Positions 11,532 through 20,807 of a DNA stretch of 64,000 bases are shown piece by piece. Made by a program: the position numbers and the translations under genes. The notes beneath the pieces were generated by a model. The model searched no databases. It saw nothing but the letters and a program-made list of their open reading frames with translations, and was not told the DNA's origin. Every line of letters starts with the position of its first letter. Position 1 is the stretch's first letter. The DNA is from Hippopus hippopus (lineage: Eukaryota > Mollusca > Bivalvia > Cardiida > Cardiidae), in contig OX328104.1 in NCBI GenBank assembly GCA_946811185.2, positions 11,047,918 to 11,111,917 on the forward strand, read 5' to 3'.

Positions 11532-14500
11532 GTAAGTATGAGTGTTGTGGTCCGGGATCTTTCATGATTCACCAACCATACCCAAGAATATTCTAAGTCT
11601 TTTTCTCAAGAACTTTCCAAGTTGAAAGTAACGCAAGTTGTGTTATCTCTTTAAATCTAGAATAGAACTAAAAATGAAATTAAGAATGGTTGGTGAATAC
11701 GGGTCCAGTTCATCATCCATTTTAAATTTAATTCTTAGTCATACACAGTGTAGGACCGGAAGTATGCATTGCATGTGACTTGGGATTCTGTACAGTGACG
11801 GTCTGTCACTTGGGTGTTAAAAGTTGTGTCCACACGGTAAGTCAAGCTGGTGCTGTTTCATTCATTTTGATAGTTATTATAAAATATTCATATCCAGTTA
11901 TTTCTTTATGTACAGACCATTTCAGGAACATGTATGTGCGCTGTGAACCTTCCTTAGAGCAATGGGGATGCCTTGATCAGTTGACAGTGCTAAAAATACA
12001 AATTTTTTTTCTCAAACCAATGCCGTTTTTATTCGATTTCTCAGCGTTAGAAACCTGTTTTCTCAACGGAAAATGTATGAACAGGTTTCTGTATTAATAT
12101 AATTTTTTTTGTGTGAAAACATGTCAAGGTTTGGTGACATAGTCGACTACAATCTTTTTTATCGTTTGTTTAAAATGGCACGTTGAGAAAGTTATGGTTG
12201 TGCAGTCACCCGAGATTTATTGACAGCTTACTTGTAAGTGTCTGTACAAATTTCTATTCTAGGATGATTGTAGTCAACATTGTTACGAAACCTTGACATG
12301 TTTTCACAAAAATACGAATTTTTCTTTTAAACTTCATGCCGTGTCATGAAAAAAAGGGGGCTTGATGTATTTTTCCATTTACATGAAGTACCAATATCTC
12401 TTTAACTACTGGACAAAATTTTGGGAAACTTCATATTTATATTGTTTATCATAAGCCATGGACAATCAGTATTTGTTTTAATTTATTGAAATGCCATGTC
12501 ATGGAAAAAAGGGGCTTAATGTATAATTTCATTATAGACCAATAACTAAAAGGCCACGCAAACACGCAAAACACCTGTTATATGTTTCTATCAAAAAAAG
12601 GTCTTTTTCTGCGGGGGATATCATTTCAACGTAATTACTTATTAAACCCCCCCCTCCCTTCTTGAAAGGAATTGAGGTACTTATTATACACGAGACATTT
12701 TGGAGTACTTGTGAATTTTGCTCGAGTCCGGATTTTAACGTCTATTTTTCCTTCAATCTCCACTAAAAGTGTCTTTTTTCATGAGTGAAAAGGGTCGCGC
12801 AAACCTACCGATCCTGTAACATTTAGCCCTGTAAAATAACGGACAACAAAAGTTTATAATTGTCCAAATTTAAAGCCTTTGAAGACGACAGAATAAACAT
12901 GCCCGAAGCTAAATTGAGAGCCATCTTATTTTCATCAGGGTCGTGCGGTGTAGGGTAAAATTGCTGAACCATTTCAGAAGTCTCTTTTTTTTTCAGACAG
13001 CCCTCGCGAGTGTACCAGGATCCGGCAATACATGGACGCGACACCTTCTAGAGGAACTAACCGGTATATGACACAAGTTTAACGTTATCATTTATAAATG
13101 ATATACATGTACTCGTATATAGATTGTATCATTTTTTTTTTTTTTTCAGATGCACCAAACCCCTCATGGGCTTATAATAATACATATTATTATGAGTTTG
13201 ATAAAAGTACAAAAATTAAATACCATAATTGTTACGGGAGACGACTCCTTCATGCATGGCTTCATCCCGATTTAAATACAACACCTAACAACTGCGTTAG
13301 GGAGAATTCCCTTTAGCTCAGTGGTTATGGTGTTGGCCTTTCGTCCGGGCGTTCTAGGTTCGAATCCTGCCCGGTCCCTGTATATCTGCTATGCATTTGT
13401 TCATTTGTTTCTTTGTTACGGACTTTATTCGTAAGATGGGGGCTCGTCCGGGATTGGCCATTGAGTGATTAATCCCATTTCTTGTCCAAAAACGGACTTT
13501 CTGCCTAATAAGGCTTTGAGCCATCAATATATGATGACTTTAAGAGGGGGTGTGTTACGGGAGACCACTCCTTCATGCATGGCTTCATCCCGATTTAAAT
13601 ACAACACCTAACAACTGCGTAAGGGAGAATTCTCTTTAACTCAGTGGTTATGGTGTTGGCCTTTCGTCCGGGCGTTCTATGTTCGTATCCTGCCCGGACC
13701 CTGTATTTCTGCCATGCATTTGTTCATTTGTTTCTTTGTTACGGACTTTGTTCGTAAGATAATTCACTAGTGTAATAACATGCAACATGTAAGGTATCCA
13801 TGAGGTCCCAAACTCGATGACATAAGCGGTACAAAATCAAAGCCCCTGACGTCATGAGATTTATAAAGTTGAATCAAAAGATGGGTGATTTTACGTTACG
13901 TTGACAATCAAATAACACATTTTTTTCCATTAATTAATCCCACTGCTCACTTTATTTTAGTCATTTGATTTCCATTTAAATGTGCTTCAACTATAGAGTT
14001 GAAAAGCCCGCCATTCAAATTAGTAACCTTTGATCAATGACGGCATAGGTAAACAGGAAGCAAGCAAAACTAAAGTAAGATAATGGTTAACATCACGCTA
14101 AAATACTGACTCATAATCTCTGTACAGTAGCAAAGTTTTGACAAAACACTTACACCCACATTTTTTTTTAGATTTAACAAACAAATTGAACAATGAGGGC
14201 AAAGAAAAGTTTCCCCTTTCCTGACAATCCGAGCAGGTGTGCAGAACTTCCTTTCATTCACTCACAATTTTCTTAGTATACAATGTTTATAATTCTCAAT
14301 GCATTTGTTGCGAACTTTCATGTTCGTAAGACCCTTAAAATGGTAAAGTGCCAGTGTCTTAAACCAATATTAGTGCCAGACGCATGTAGTAACCCAGGTG
14401 ATGTGATAGTGGTGAAAAAATGTTGCCTTGTTGTGTGAGAAGTGGACTCCTGCAGAGCTTAAAGTTTTTCTCTGATATTAGTTAAATGGGTGCAATGTTA

Positions 14501-17500
14501 TGCATTTGTTGCGGACTTTCATGTTCGTAAGAAGAGCCTAGCCAGGGGTTCAAATCACCGAATCGAGAGTGCTCATAGTGTGCTTTTGCAATGTAACTAA
14601 GGATCAGACTGCATAGAACGTACAGTTTAATCTTGATCTACATAGTCCGTTATGTATACGGTGAGATTTTCCATCTAAAAGAAACAGGATAAAATCGTAA
14701 TCGTAATATTTGGCTTTTGACTATCGGTTGGATTTTTTTTTTTTTTATAGTTTTAGGCTTAATCATGAAGATGAAACTATTCTGTAAAGTGATAAAAACA
14801 TGTTTCTCCTGTACCCATATTTTCAATAATATTATACACTTGTGTATTGTGAATGATGGACCCTACGCCCTTGAACTTCAACCATTTTCAATTTCTTTGT
14901 ATAGGAAGAAGCTTGCTTTTTGGAACTTTTTTTGTATGAGTCCTCTCTGTTTACTATTATTTGTCTGTGTCTGAGTTGGTTTACCTTTTTGTTTACTTGC
15001 ATGCCCTACCATTTTTTCTTGAATTTCTTTTGTTATTCCTTTTCCAGCAACAATTTTGCTTATTATATCTCATTGTTTTGATTTTACTTCACTTTTTTGT
15101 TTGTTTCAAATCTGTTTCGATTCTTTCGAACATACTCATTTCTATACCACCTTAAACTGTTTCCTGGCTACTTGTGTCACCATCTTGGGTACTTCTGCCA
15201 TAAACTGAGGAGGGGATAAGGTATTCTTTTTTAGCTCACCTGAGCACTTCGTGCTCAAGGTGAGCTTTTGTGATCGCCCAATGTCCGGCGTCCGTCGTCC
15301 GTCCTGCGTCGTCCGTCGTCCACAATTTCTTTAAACATCTTCTCCTCCTAAACCACTGGGCCAATCTTGATGAAACTTGGCAAGAATGTTCCTTGGGTAA
15401 AGCTCTACCAAAGTTGTTCAAGAGATTGAATTCCACCCATAACTGTGGTTGCCATGGCAACCAAAAGGAAAAAAATAGCAAAATCTTTGAAAACTTTCTT
15501 CTCTGAAACTAGAAGGCGTAGAGCTTTGATATTTGGTATGTAGCATCTCCTAGTGGACCTCTACCAAGTTTGTTCATGTGATTCCCCTGGGGTCAAAACT
15601 GGCCCAGCCCTGGGGGTCACAAGTTCTAACATAGAAACAAGAAGGAAAAATTTAAAATTCTTCTTTTCTAAAACGGGGAGGTGTAGAGCTTTGATATTTG
15701 GTATGTAGCATCTCCTAGTGGACCTCTACCAAGTTTGTCCAAATGATGCCTCTGGGATCAAAACTGGCCCAGCCCCAGGGGTCACAAGTTTGAACATGGG
15801 AACAAAAAAGGAAAACTTTAAAATTCTTCTTCTCTGAAACTAGAAGGCGTAGAGCTTTGATATTTGGTATGTAGTGAAACTGTTCTTAGTTTGTTAGCCC
15901 ACCTGAGCACAACATGTTCAATGAGTTCAAAATTGGGTCACCTGGGGTCATAAACTAGGTCACTGGGTCAAATTAAAGAAATACCTTGTGGGCACTCTAG
16001 AGGCCACATTTATTGCTCAAATGACCTGAAATTTATTCAGAATGTTTGTCTTGATGAAATCTCGGATTGGTTTGGATTTGGGTCACCTGGGATCATAAAC
16101 TAGGTCACTAGATCAAATTAAAGAAATACTTTGTGGGCACTCTAGAGGCCACATTTTTGCTCAATTTACTTGAAAATTGGTCAGGATATTTGTCTTGATA
16201 AAATCTCACATGAGTCTGAATTTGGGTCAACTGGGGTCATAAACTAGGTCACTAGGTCAAAGAAATACCTTTAGGGAACTCGAGAGGCCACATTTATTGT
16301 TCAATTGATTTGAAAATTGGTTAAAATGTTTCTCTTGATGAAATCTAAGATGAGTTCAAAATTGGGTCACCTGGGGTCATAATCTAGGTCACTAGGTCAA
16401 ATTAGAGAAATACCTTTAGGGCACTCTAGAGGCCACATTTCTTGCTCAATTGACCTGAAAATTGATCAGAAAGTTTGTCTTGCTGAAATATCGGATGAGT
16501 TTGAAATTTGGTCACCTGGGGTCATAAACTAGGTCACTAGGTCAATGAAATACCTTTAGGGAACTCGAGAGGCCACATTTATTGTTCAATTGATTTGAAA
16601 ATTGGTTAAAATGTTTCTCTTGATGAAATCTAAGATGAGTTCAAAATTGGGTCACCTGGGGTCATAATCTAGGTCACTAGGTCAAATTAAAGAAATACCT
16701 TGTGGGCACTCCAGAGGCAACATTTATTGCTCAATTGACTTGAAAATTGGTCAGAATGTTTGTCTTGATGAAATATTGGATGAGTTTGAAATTGGGTCAC
16801 CTGGGGTCATAAACTAGGTCACTAGGTCAAATTAAAGAAATACCTTGTGGGCACTCCAGAGGCAACATTTATTGCTCAATTAACTTGAAAACTGTTTAGA
16901 ATGTTTGTCTCCATAAATTTTTGATGAGTTCTAAATTGGGTCACCTATTGAGATAAAGTAGGTCACTAGGTCAACTTACGGAAATTCCTTGTGGACGCTC
17001 TAAAGGCCACATTTTAAGCTCAATTGACCTGACAATTGGTCAGAAATTGAATTATTGCATGTGGAGTGAAATTTCGCCTATTGACTCAGGTGAGCGATCC
17101 AGGGCCATCATGGCCCTCTTGTTTATTATATTCCTATCAGTTAATTACTGGGATTTCACAGTGAATAACACAACTAGTGATGATAATTATGGTATCATCA
17201 CTAGTGACGGTATAGGTTTAGAATGTTTGCCGGAACTACTTTTTTCCTATATTGCTCATATTGTACCATTCTTTATGATAATTAAGATAAATATGTAATG
17301 AATAAGATAATCAACTGGTTGTGTGTAATATCAAAAGTCTGCCACTGGAATGGGGTTTGATGCGGTTAAAAAACTCGTCCTTCGGACTCGCATCACACCC
17401 CATTCTAATGACAGATTTTTAATATCACACACAACCAGTTGATTGTCCTCTATGGAATGGCAGATTTGCTGAGGGGGAAAATTCCAGTCCTACGGAAACC

Positions 17501-20168
17501 TGAAATCCTATTTTTTGGTATCAAAATTTTAAGGTTTGTCTTGCTTACAATTTCATATATTTTCACATTTGGTTATGTTTGCACTTGTTGGCTTGATAGA
17601 TTAACGGTAGAAAGCATTGTAAATATTTTGAAATGGACCATAACATAATTCATCAATTGGTTGTAGTACATGGCTTGTATGAGACCGAAGAATGAAAAAA
17701 ATGATACTGGCTTTTGCCCAATCAGACAGCCCAACCAGATATAAGTGACTTGTGGACACCAAGCATCATCAGAATATTCTGGTCTGCTTGACAAGAAACA
17801 AATTCTTGATTCTCGATAAATTGCCGGAATATATTATCATTTAACCAGCTCGACTCTCCATCTGCTCCGGGAGATGCACCTTTCCAAAGCTCTTGCTGCA
17901 TCCGTTTTCCAGGAAATATGAAATAAGGCGATATAGGTCTGTTATTGTATGGTCCGTCCAAATGTTAGTCGCTTTCAAAGAAATGAATTTTAAAATTATG
18001 TAAAAAGTTGCCAAGTCGCTCTACCTTTTGTTTTCTGTTTGAAAGGTTTTAAAATGCATTTTTCTTGTTTATGGCCATAATAATTATATGGTGTAATCAG
18101 TGACGCCATTACAACATCGAACATGGCTTACATAATATTTTATGTATATATCAGTGTTTAAAAATAATTTTAAATTGCAGCAACGGGCGACAATGTAAAA
18201 TTTATCCCGTTGTCATGTTTTGTAAAAGTGATACTAGTATTTAATGTGGCCTAAATGGTATTCCGTGAATTTCATAATTGGACATGGGCCGATTATATAG
18301 GGCTTTGCGATTTGTCGAGCAGGCCGCCATTTGACAGCTCTTTTTCTCTCTACAGGAATCTACACCGGAAGTGTGTATAACAACCAAATACTAAAACAGG
18401 TGTTCCTTGGTGAAGGCATGGTCCATAATGTCATCGCTGTAAAAACGCACCGAAGACGTGATATTTTTGAGGGAAATTTTAGCCACGCTATACTTATTGT
18501 CCGCGATCCTTTAGAAGCTGCACGAGCTGAATACAACAGGCGTAAAGCAAAGAGTCAAATTGGTATTGTAAATGAGGAGGATTTTAATAAAACTGGTAAA
18601 TGTCTTAAAGTCACACCTTTTTGCTCATTACAATTTTGAGTTTGGTAAATTTAGACTTATTTCAAAAGAATAATTGTACTAGAATTCTTATTTGTAGCAT
18701 ATAGTTAGGCTTTATTGAACTGAAACAATAACTCGATAGCTCCTGTATTACAGCCGTCCTCCGTGAAAAGGGGGCTTAATGCTTAAAGTATCGAACCAGA
18801 ACAGCTCGCGCAGCCCTCGCTGAAAACTTTTGGTCAATTTTTTGCATGTCCAGGGACCTTTCTACCCCAGGATTCAGTCATTTGCTCTAAAAAAGGGACA
18901 TAATTGATCCAAAGTAATGTGATGACAGACTTGCATGATATGGCTTGCAACACGCGAAAAGGGACATTTGCGTAAAGTGTCGTCTCGGATCAGCCTGCGC
19001 ATTCCGCGCAGGCTATTCCGAGACGGTCCTTTACGATTACATTACATTTTGTCCTGCAGTAAACTTGCGTGAAACAGAAAATTACATAAAAACGGAAAGT
19101 GTCGTCACGGATTAGCCTGCGCGGACAGCGCAGGCTGATCCGAAACGACACTTTACGCAAATGTCCGAATGCCCCTTTTCACGTTTTACAGGCCAATTAT
19201 AATGCATCACGGAGATGCATTAAACCCACATGGCTCATTTCTAATATGCCTTAATTTTAAAGCCATAGCTGTATGCGAATGAAAGTAGCAGTCTTTGGAA
19301 AGATTTTCTCAAAAAAAACTTTCGAAACGAATTCCGGTATTATGCCCCTTTAAAATGTATTTATCCCATGTAATGTAATACCGGCTATACCGTTACTAAC
19401 AAAAAAACTTAGTAATTCCTCGCGTTTTCTACATACACGTACATGTTTTAAAGCTTTCTTTGCATGCAAATGAAAGTTAGCCGTCTTTGTTTAGATTTTC
19501 TAGAAAGCTTTCTAAACGAAATTTAGTTTAAGGCCCCTTAATTATAAATTAGAAAGACAACAACTTTTTAAGGTTTTAACCCTTTACCACATGGCAAAAT
19601 GTTAGACCCCTCCAAATTGAAAGCATTTGCAGACGACAATTCAGTATGGCTCAAATGATGTGATTCTTCTTTGACAGGGTAGAAAAATTTGTTGGAAAAG
19701 AAGAAAATTCTGGTTACCAGCGTTTTTTGCTTTTCCAACAATATTTTCAAAAGTCTTCTTCCTCAGGGTCGTTAAAGGGTTAACTGATGTTTTATTATTA
19801 TTATTATTATTATTGTAGAATTCATGCAGCTTGTTGATAAAGAGCTTGGTACCCCAGGAAATAGTTTCAGCGTTGAATGGATCAGCAGATTTAAAGGAGA
19901 AATGCTGGTTTTGTTTTATGAAAAACTCAAAACCGACCTCCTTAATTCACTAAACAAAATGGCGGCTTTCACCCAGTCAGAGGTGACTTTGAAAAAATTG
20001 TGGTGCGTACTTCAAAACCAGGGAGGCCTGTTTCACCGAAAAGAGGGGCCACCATGGCTGTCAAGAGAGAGTCTCACAGACGAGAATTTAGAGAATGCCA
20101 CCCAAACTTGGAAAACAGCCGTTCAAAATGCTATCAACGAACGTACATATATCATTGCCAGTAACTAA
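11142..20168 (+). CDS. WSCD-like type II membrane sulfotransferase, four coding exons (348 aa)
   Basis: Joining 11142-11531, 12997-13063, 18356-18595 and 19819-20168 gives an open frame of 348 codons plus stop, with every intron GT-AG and phases 0, 1, 1 matching at each junction. Residues 8-27 form one hydrophobic segment after a short basic tail, as in Golgi type II enzymes. SVPGSGNTW (135-143) is the 5'-phosphosulfate loop that binds PAPS. VKTH (181-184) and IVRDP (200-204) followed by an Arg-rich helix are the usual core strand and 3'-phosphate motif. LVLFYEKL (262-269) matches the conserved VxHYEEL region. This order is that of the C-terminal domain of WSCD1/WSCD2 (sialate O-sulfotransferases); no WSC domain is seen, so the acceptor cannot be inferred. 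The ATG at 11142 is the first in frame after a good acceptor at 11132, so a 5' UTR exon probably lies upstream. Family assignment is by motif recall, not by search. Confidence 0.85.
11532..12996 (+). other. Sulfotransferase intron 1
   Basis: A phase 0 intron of 1465 bp, GTAAGT to CAG. It holds the right arm of an inverted duplication (about 11745-12150), a nested palindrome to 12305 and two short direct repeats of a GGGGCTTRATGTAT motif near 12358 and 12510. The remainder to 12990 shows nothing recognisable. Confidence 0.7.
11745..12150 (+). repeat. Right arm of inverted duplication, in intron 1
   Basis: Inverted counterpart of 10330-10790. The donor-like CGGTAAGTCAAG recurs here at 11836. 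The open frame 11780-12097 is not recognised as a protein. The arm tip (12112-12155) pairs again with 12263-12305, forming a smaller palindrome. Confidence 0.7.
12997..13063 (+). CDS. Sulfotransferase exon 2 (residues 131-152 plus one base): PAPS-binding loop
   Basis: A 67-bp exon preceded by a T-rich tract and CAG (12994-12996) and followed by GTATATG at 13064. It encodes the 5'-phosphosulfate loop, PGSGNTW followed by TRHLLEELT, and ends one base into a Gly codon. The frame is entered in phase 0 from exon 1 and left in phase 1, which exon 3 completes exactly. It is too short to be found by reading-frame length alone; the motif identifies it. Confidence 0.85.
13230..13436 (+). repeat. 5' LTR of the mini-retrotransposon
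   Basis: Same length as the 3' copy (207 bp), with scattered substitutions on direct reading. It contains the better-preserved tRNA-like head (about 13307-13378). The ends TGTTACG and CGTAAGA are an imperfect inverted pair, as expected for LTR termini. Confidence 0.85.
13307..13378 (+). promoter_or_regulatory. tRNA-like Pol III A box/B box inside the 5' LTR
   Basis: TAGCTCAGTGG (A box) and GGTTCGAATCC (B box) are spaced as in a tRNA gene, with a TTC-containing anticodon-like loop between them. The acceptor and anticodon stems do not pair properly, so this is a tRNA-derived promoter head rather than a working tRNA gene. The element could therefore be transcribed by RNA polymerase III. That is inference. 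Confidence 0.6.
13437..13454 (+). other. tRNA-Pro-type primer-binding site
   Basis: TGGGGGCTCGTCCGGGAT abuts the 5' LTR. By memory it is complementary to the 3' end of tRNA-Pro and identical to the classic primer-binding site of tRNA-Pro-primed retroelements. If the LTR ends at 13435 there is a one-base spacer. Confidence 0.8.
13553..13759 (+). repeat. 3' LTR of the mini-retrotransposon
   Basis: Same length as the 5' LTR. Its tRNA-like box elements have decayed: TAACTCAGTGG replaces TAGCTCAGTGG and TGTTCGTATCC replaces GGTTCGAATCC. This suggests the insertion is not recent. Confidence 0.85.
14299..14532 (+). repeat. Two fragments resembling the mini-retrotransposon LTR end
   Basis: ATGCATTTGTTGCGAACTTT...TTCGTAAG at 14299-14331 and a close copy at 14501-14532 resemble the LTR 3' end (ATGCATTTGTT...ACGGACTTT...TTCGTAAG). 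They could be remnants of a related family. Confidence 0.4.
15229..17124 (+). mobile_element. Hairpin-headed element with about 145-bp tandem array
   Basis: It begins TTTTTTAGCTCACCTGAGCAC with a 34-bp hairpin (15233-15266) and ends CTCAGGTGAGCGATCCAGGG ... CCATCATGGCCCTCTTGTTT. The interior is first a low-copy part (15300-15890), then about eight units starting GGGTCACCTGGGGTCATAAA at about 141-147 bp spacing. The pattern (short terminal structure, internal tandem array, no coding) resembles bivalve 'pearl' or Helitron-related non-autonomous elements. This name is from memory. It lies in intron 2. Confidence 0.7.
17306..17447. repeat. 142-bp hairpin
   Basis: GATAATCAACTGGTTGTGTG at 17306 pairs with its near complement ending at 17447, through ATATCAAAAGTCTG and AATGGGGT to a loop with CTCGTCCTTCGGACTCG. 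Probably a miniature palindromic element. A smaller palindrome (ACTAGTGATGAT) lies at 17171-17212. Confidence 0.75.
18356..18595 (+). CDS. Sulfotransferase exon 3 (residues 153-232): core and 3'-phosphate-binding motif
   Basis: Acceptor TCTCTCTACAG ends at 18355. The first two bases complete the split Gly, giving GIYTGSVYNN, the usual continuation of the WSCD-type loop region. VKTHRR and AILIVRDPLEAARAEYNR follow. The donor GTAAAT lies at 18596, in phase 1. A methionine at 18331 in the same frame lies in the intron and is not a start. Confidence 0.85.
18939..19197. mobile_element. AACACGCGAAAAGGGG palindromic miniature element, full copy
   Basis: The ends ATATGGCTTGCAACACGCGA and AATGCCCCTTTTCACG...GGCCAATTAT are inverted repeats. 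It holds two internal GC-rich hairpins, GATCAGCCTGCGCATTCCGC and ATTAGCCTGCGCGGACAGCG with partners. Other copies are at 29807-30073 (full) and 20660-20800 (half). A partial relative of the GGGGGCTTAATGC family lies just upstream at 18763-18880. Confidence 0.75.
19577..19783 (-). mobile_element. TTAACCCTTTACCA-type miniature element, reverse copy
   Basis: TTAACCCTTTACCACATGGC at 19577 and GGTCGTTAAAGGGTTAA ending at 19783 are the inverted ends. AAGCATTTGCAGACGAC appears near the left end, so the element is reversed. Located in intron 3. Confidence 0.7.
19819..20168 (+). CDS. Sulfotransferase exon 4 (residues 233-348 and stop): C-terminal part
   Basis: The acceptor is TATTGTAG ending at 19818, after an ATT microsatellite run that serves as the pyrimidine tract. 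The split Glu codon is completed and the frame stays open for 115 further residues to TAA at 20166-20168. It includes LVLFYEKLK and a late GGLFHRKE segment corresponding to the basic-rich EGSFRR region of WSCD enzymes. No AATAAA is seen close behind the stop; a palindromic miniature element starts at about 20216. The nearest AATAAA noticed is near 22167, so the 3' UTR limit is unknown. Confidence 0.85.
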
Positions 20169-20215
20169 GACAATTAGTTGTCGTTTTATAAGTTGTACCA
20201 ATGTTTCACAAAAAC

Positions 20216-20590
20216 TTAAAGGCCAAGCAAAGGCTAAAATATCAAAGCATGTGTCATAATACATTTAAATTTAAATCATACCATTTAAAAGTATGGAAAA
20301 TATTGTGGAGATGACAGTCTGTCATTGTGTGGTCGGGCCATATGTTAGTCGCTGACAGAAAAAAGAATTTTAAAATCAGGCAAAAAGTAAACAAAAGACA
20401 CAGCTACCTGGCAGGTTTTAACCTAGTTTTAAAATTAACTTCTCTGTCAGCGACTAACACTTGGACCAATCGTACAATGACAGATTGTCATCTTCACAAT
20501 ATTTTCCATACTTTTAAATGATACGATTCAAATTCAAATTCATTTAAACACCTCCTTTGTTTACATTTGGCCTTTATTGTTACCTTAACA
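20216..20590. mobile_element. Palindromic miniature element behind the sulfotransferase stop
   Basis: Long inverted halves: CATACCATTTAAAAGTATGG ... GACAGTCTGTCATTGTGTGG ... TTAGTCGCTGACAG, mirrored from 20434 to about 20535. A reverse copy lies at 58216-58592 and a decayed relative near 17930-18060. It probably lies in the 3' UTR or just beyond. Confidence 0.7.
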
Positions 20591-20659
20591 ACGGACTCCT
20601 ACTTTTCACCATAAAACTTTTTGTCCTGCTGTTTCAGAAACAGATCACATCATTTAAGT

Positions 20660-20800
20660 CATATGGCCTGCAACACGCGAAAAGGGGCATTCGACTATTT
20701 GCGTAAAGTGTCGTCTCGGATCAGCCTGCGCAGTCCGCACAGGCTAATCCGAAACGACACTTTCCGTTTTTATGTAATTTCTGTTTTGCGCAAGTCTACT
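20660..20800 (+). mobile_element. Half copy of the AACACGCG-type element
   Basis: It has the left end ATATGGCCTGCAACACGCGA and the first hairpin (GATCAGCCTGCGCAGTCCGC...GGCTAATCCGA). The second half is missing, and the next inverted repeat starts right after. Confidence 0.65.
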
Positions 20801-20807
20801 GTAGTAC

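Larger units (their letters stand above)
13230..13759 (+). mobile_element. TRIM-like mini LTR retrotransposon with tRNA-like promoter in its LTRs
   Basis: Two direct repeats of 207 bp each (13230-13436 and 13553-13759), both starting TGTTACGGGAG and ending TTCGTAAGA, flank only 116 bp of internal DNA. Directly after the 5' repeat lies TGGGGGCTCGTCCGGGAT (13437-13454), which I recall as the 18-nt tRNA-Pro primer-binding site of many retroelements. Directly before the 3' repeat is a purine tract (13540-13552, AAGAGGGGGTG). TAAT (or ATAAT, if the LTR ends one base earlier) flanks both sides as target duplication. There is no coding capacity. This is the architecture of terminal-repeat retrotransposons in miniature, which depend on another element's proteins. 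It lies in intron 2 of the sulfotransferase, in sense orientation. Confidence 0.85.
13064..18355 (+). other. Sulfotransferase intron 2, rich in mobile elements
   Basis: A phase 1 intron of about 5.3 kb. It contains the TRIM-like mini-retrotransposon (13230-13759), two fragments resembling its LTR end (14299-14331, 14501-14532), a hairpin-headed element with a tandem array (15229-17124), a hairpin (17306-17447) and a diverged palindromic miniature element (about 17930-18060). The stretches 13764-14290 and 14540-15228 are AT-rich and contain nothing I recognise. Confidence 0.65.
18596..19818 (+). other. Sulfotransferase intron 3
   Basis: A phase 1 intron of 1223 bp. It holds a partial GGGGGCTTAATGC-type element (about 18763-18880), a full AACACGCG-type palindromic element (18939-19197) and a TTAACCCTTTACCA-type element in reverse (19577-19783). 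The last lies just upstream of the ATT microsatellite that forms the 3' splice-site tract. Confidence 0.65.

Noticed and set aside
13307..13378. A functional tRNA gene
   Set aside because: A and B boxes are present but the acceptor and anticodon stems do not pair, and the sequence is repeated within both LTRs.
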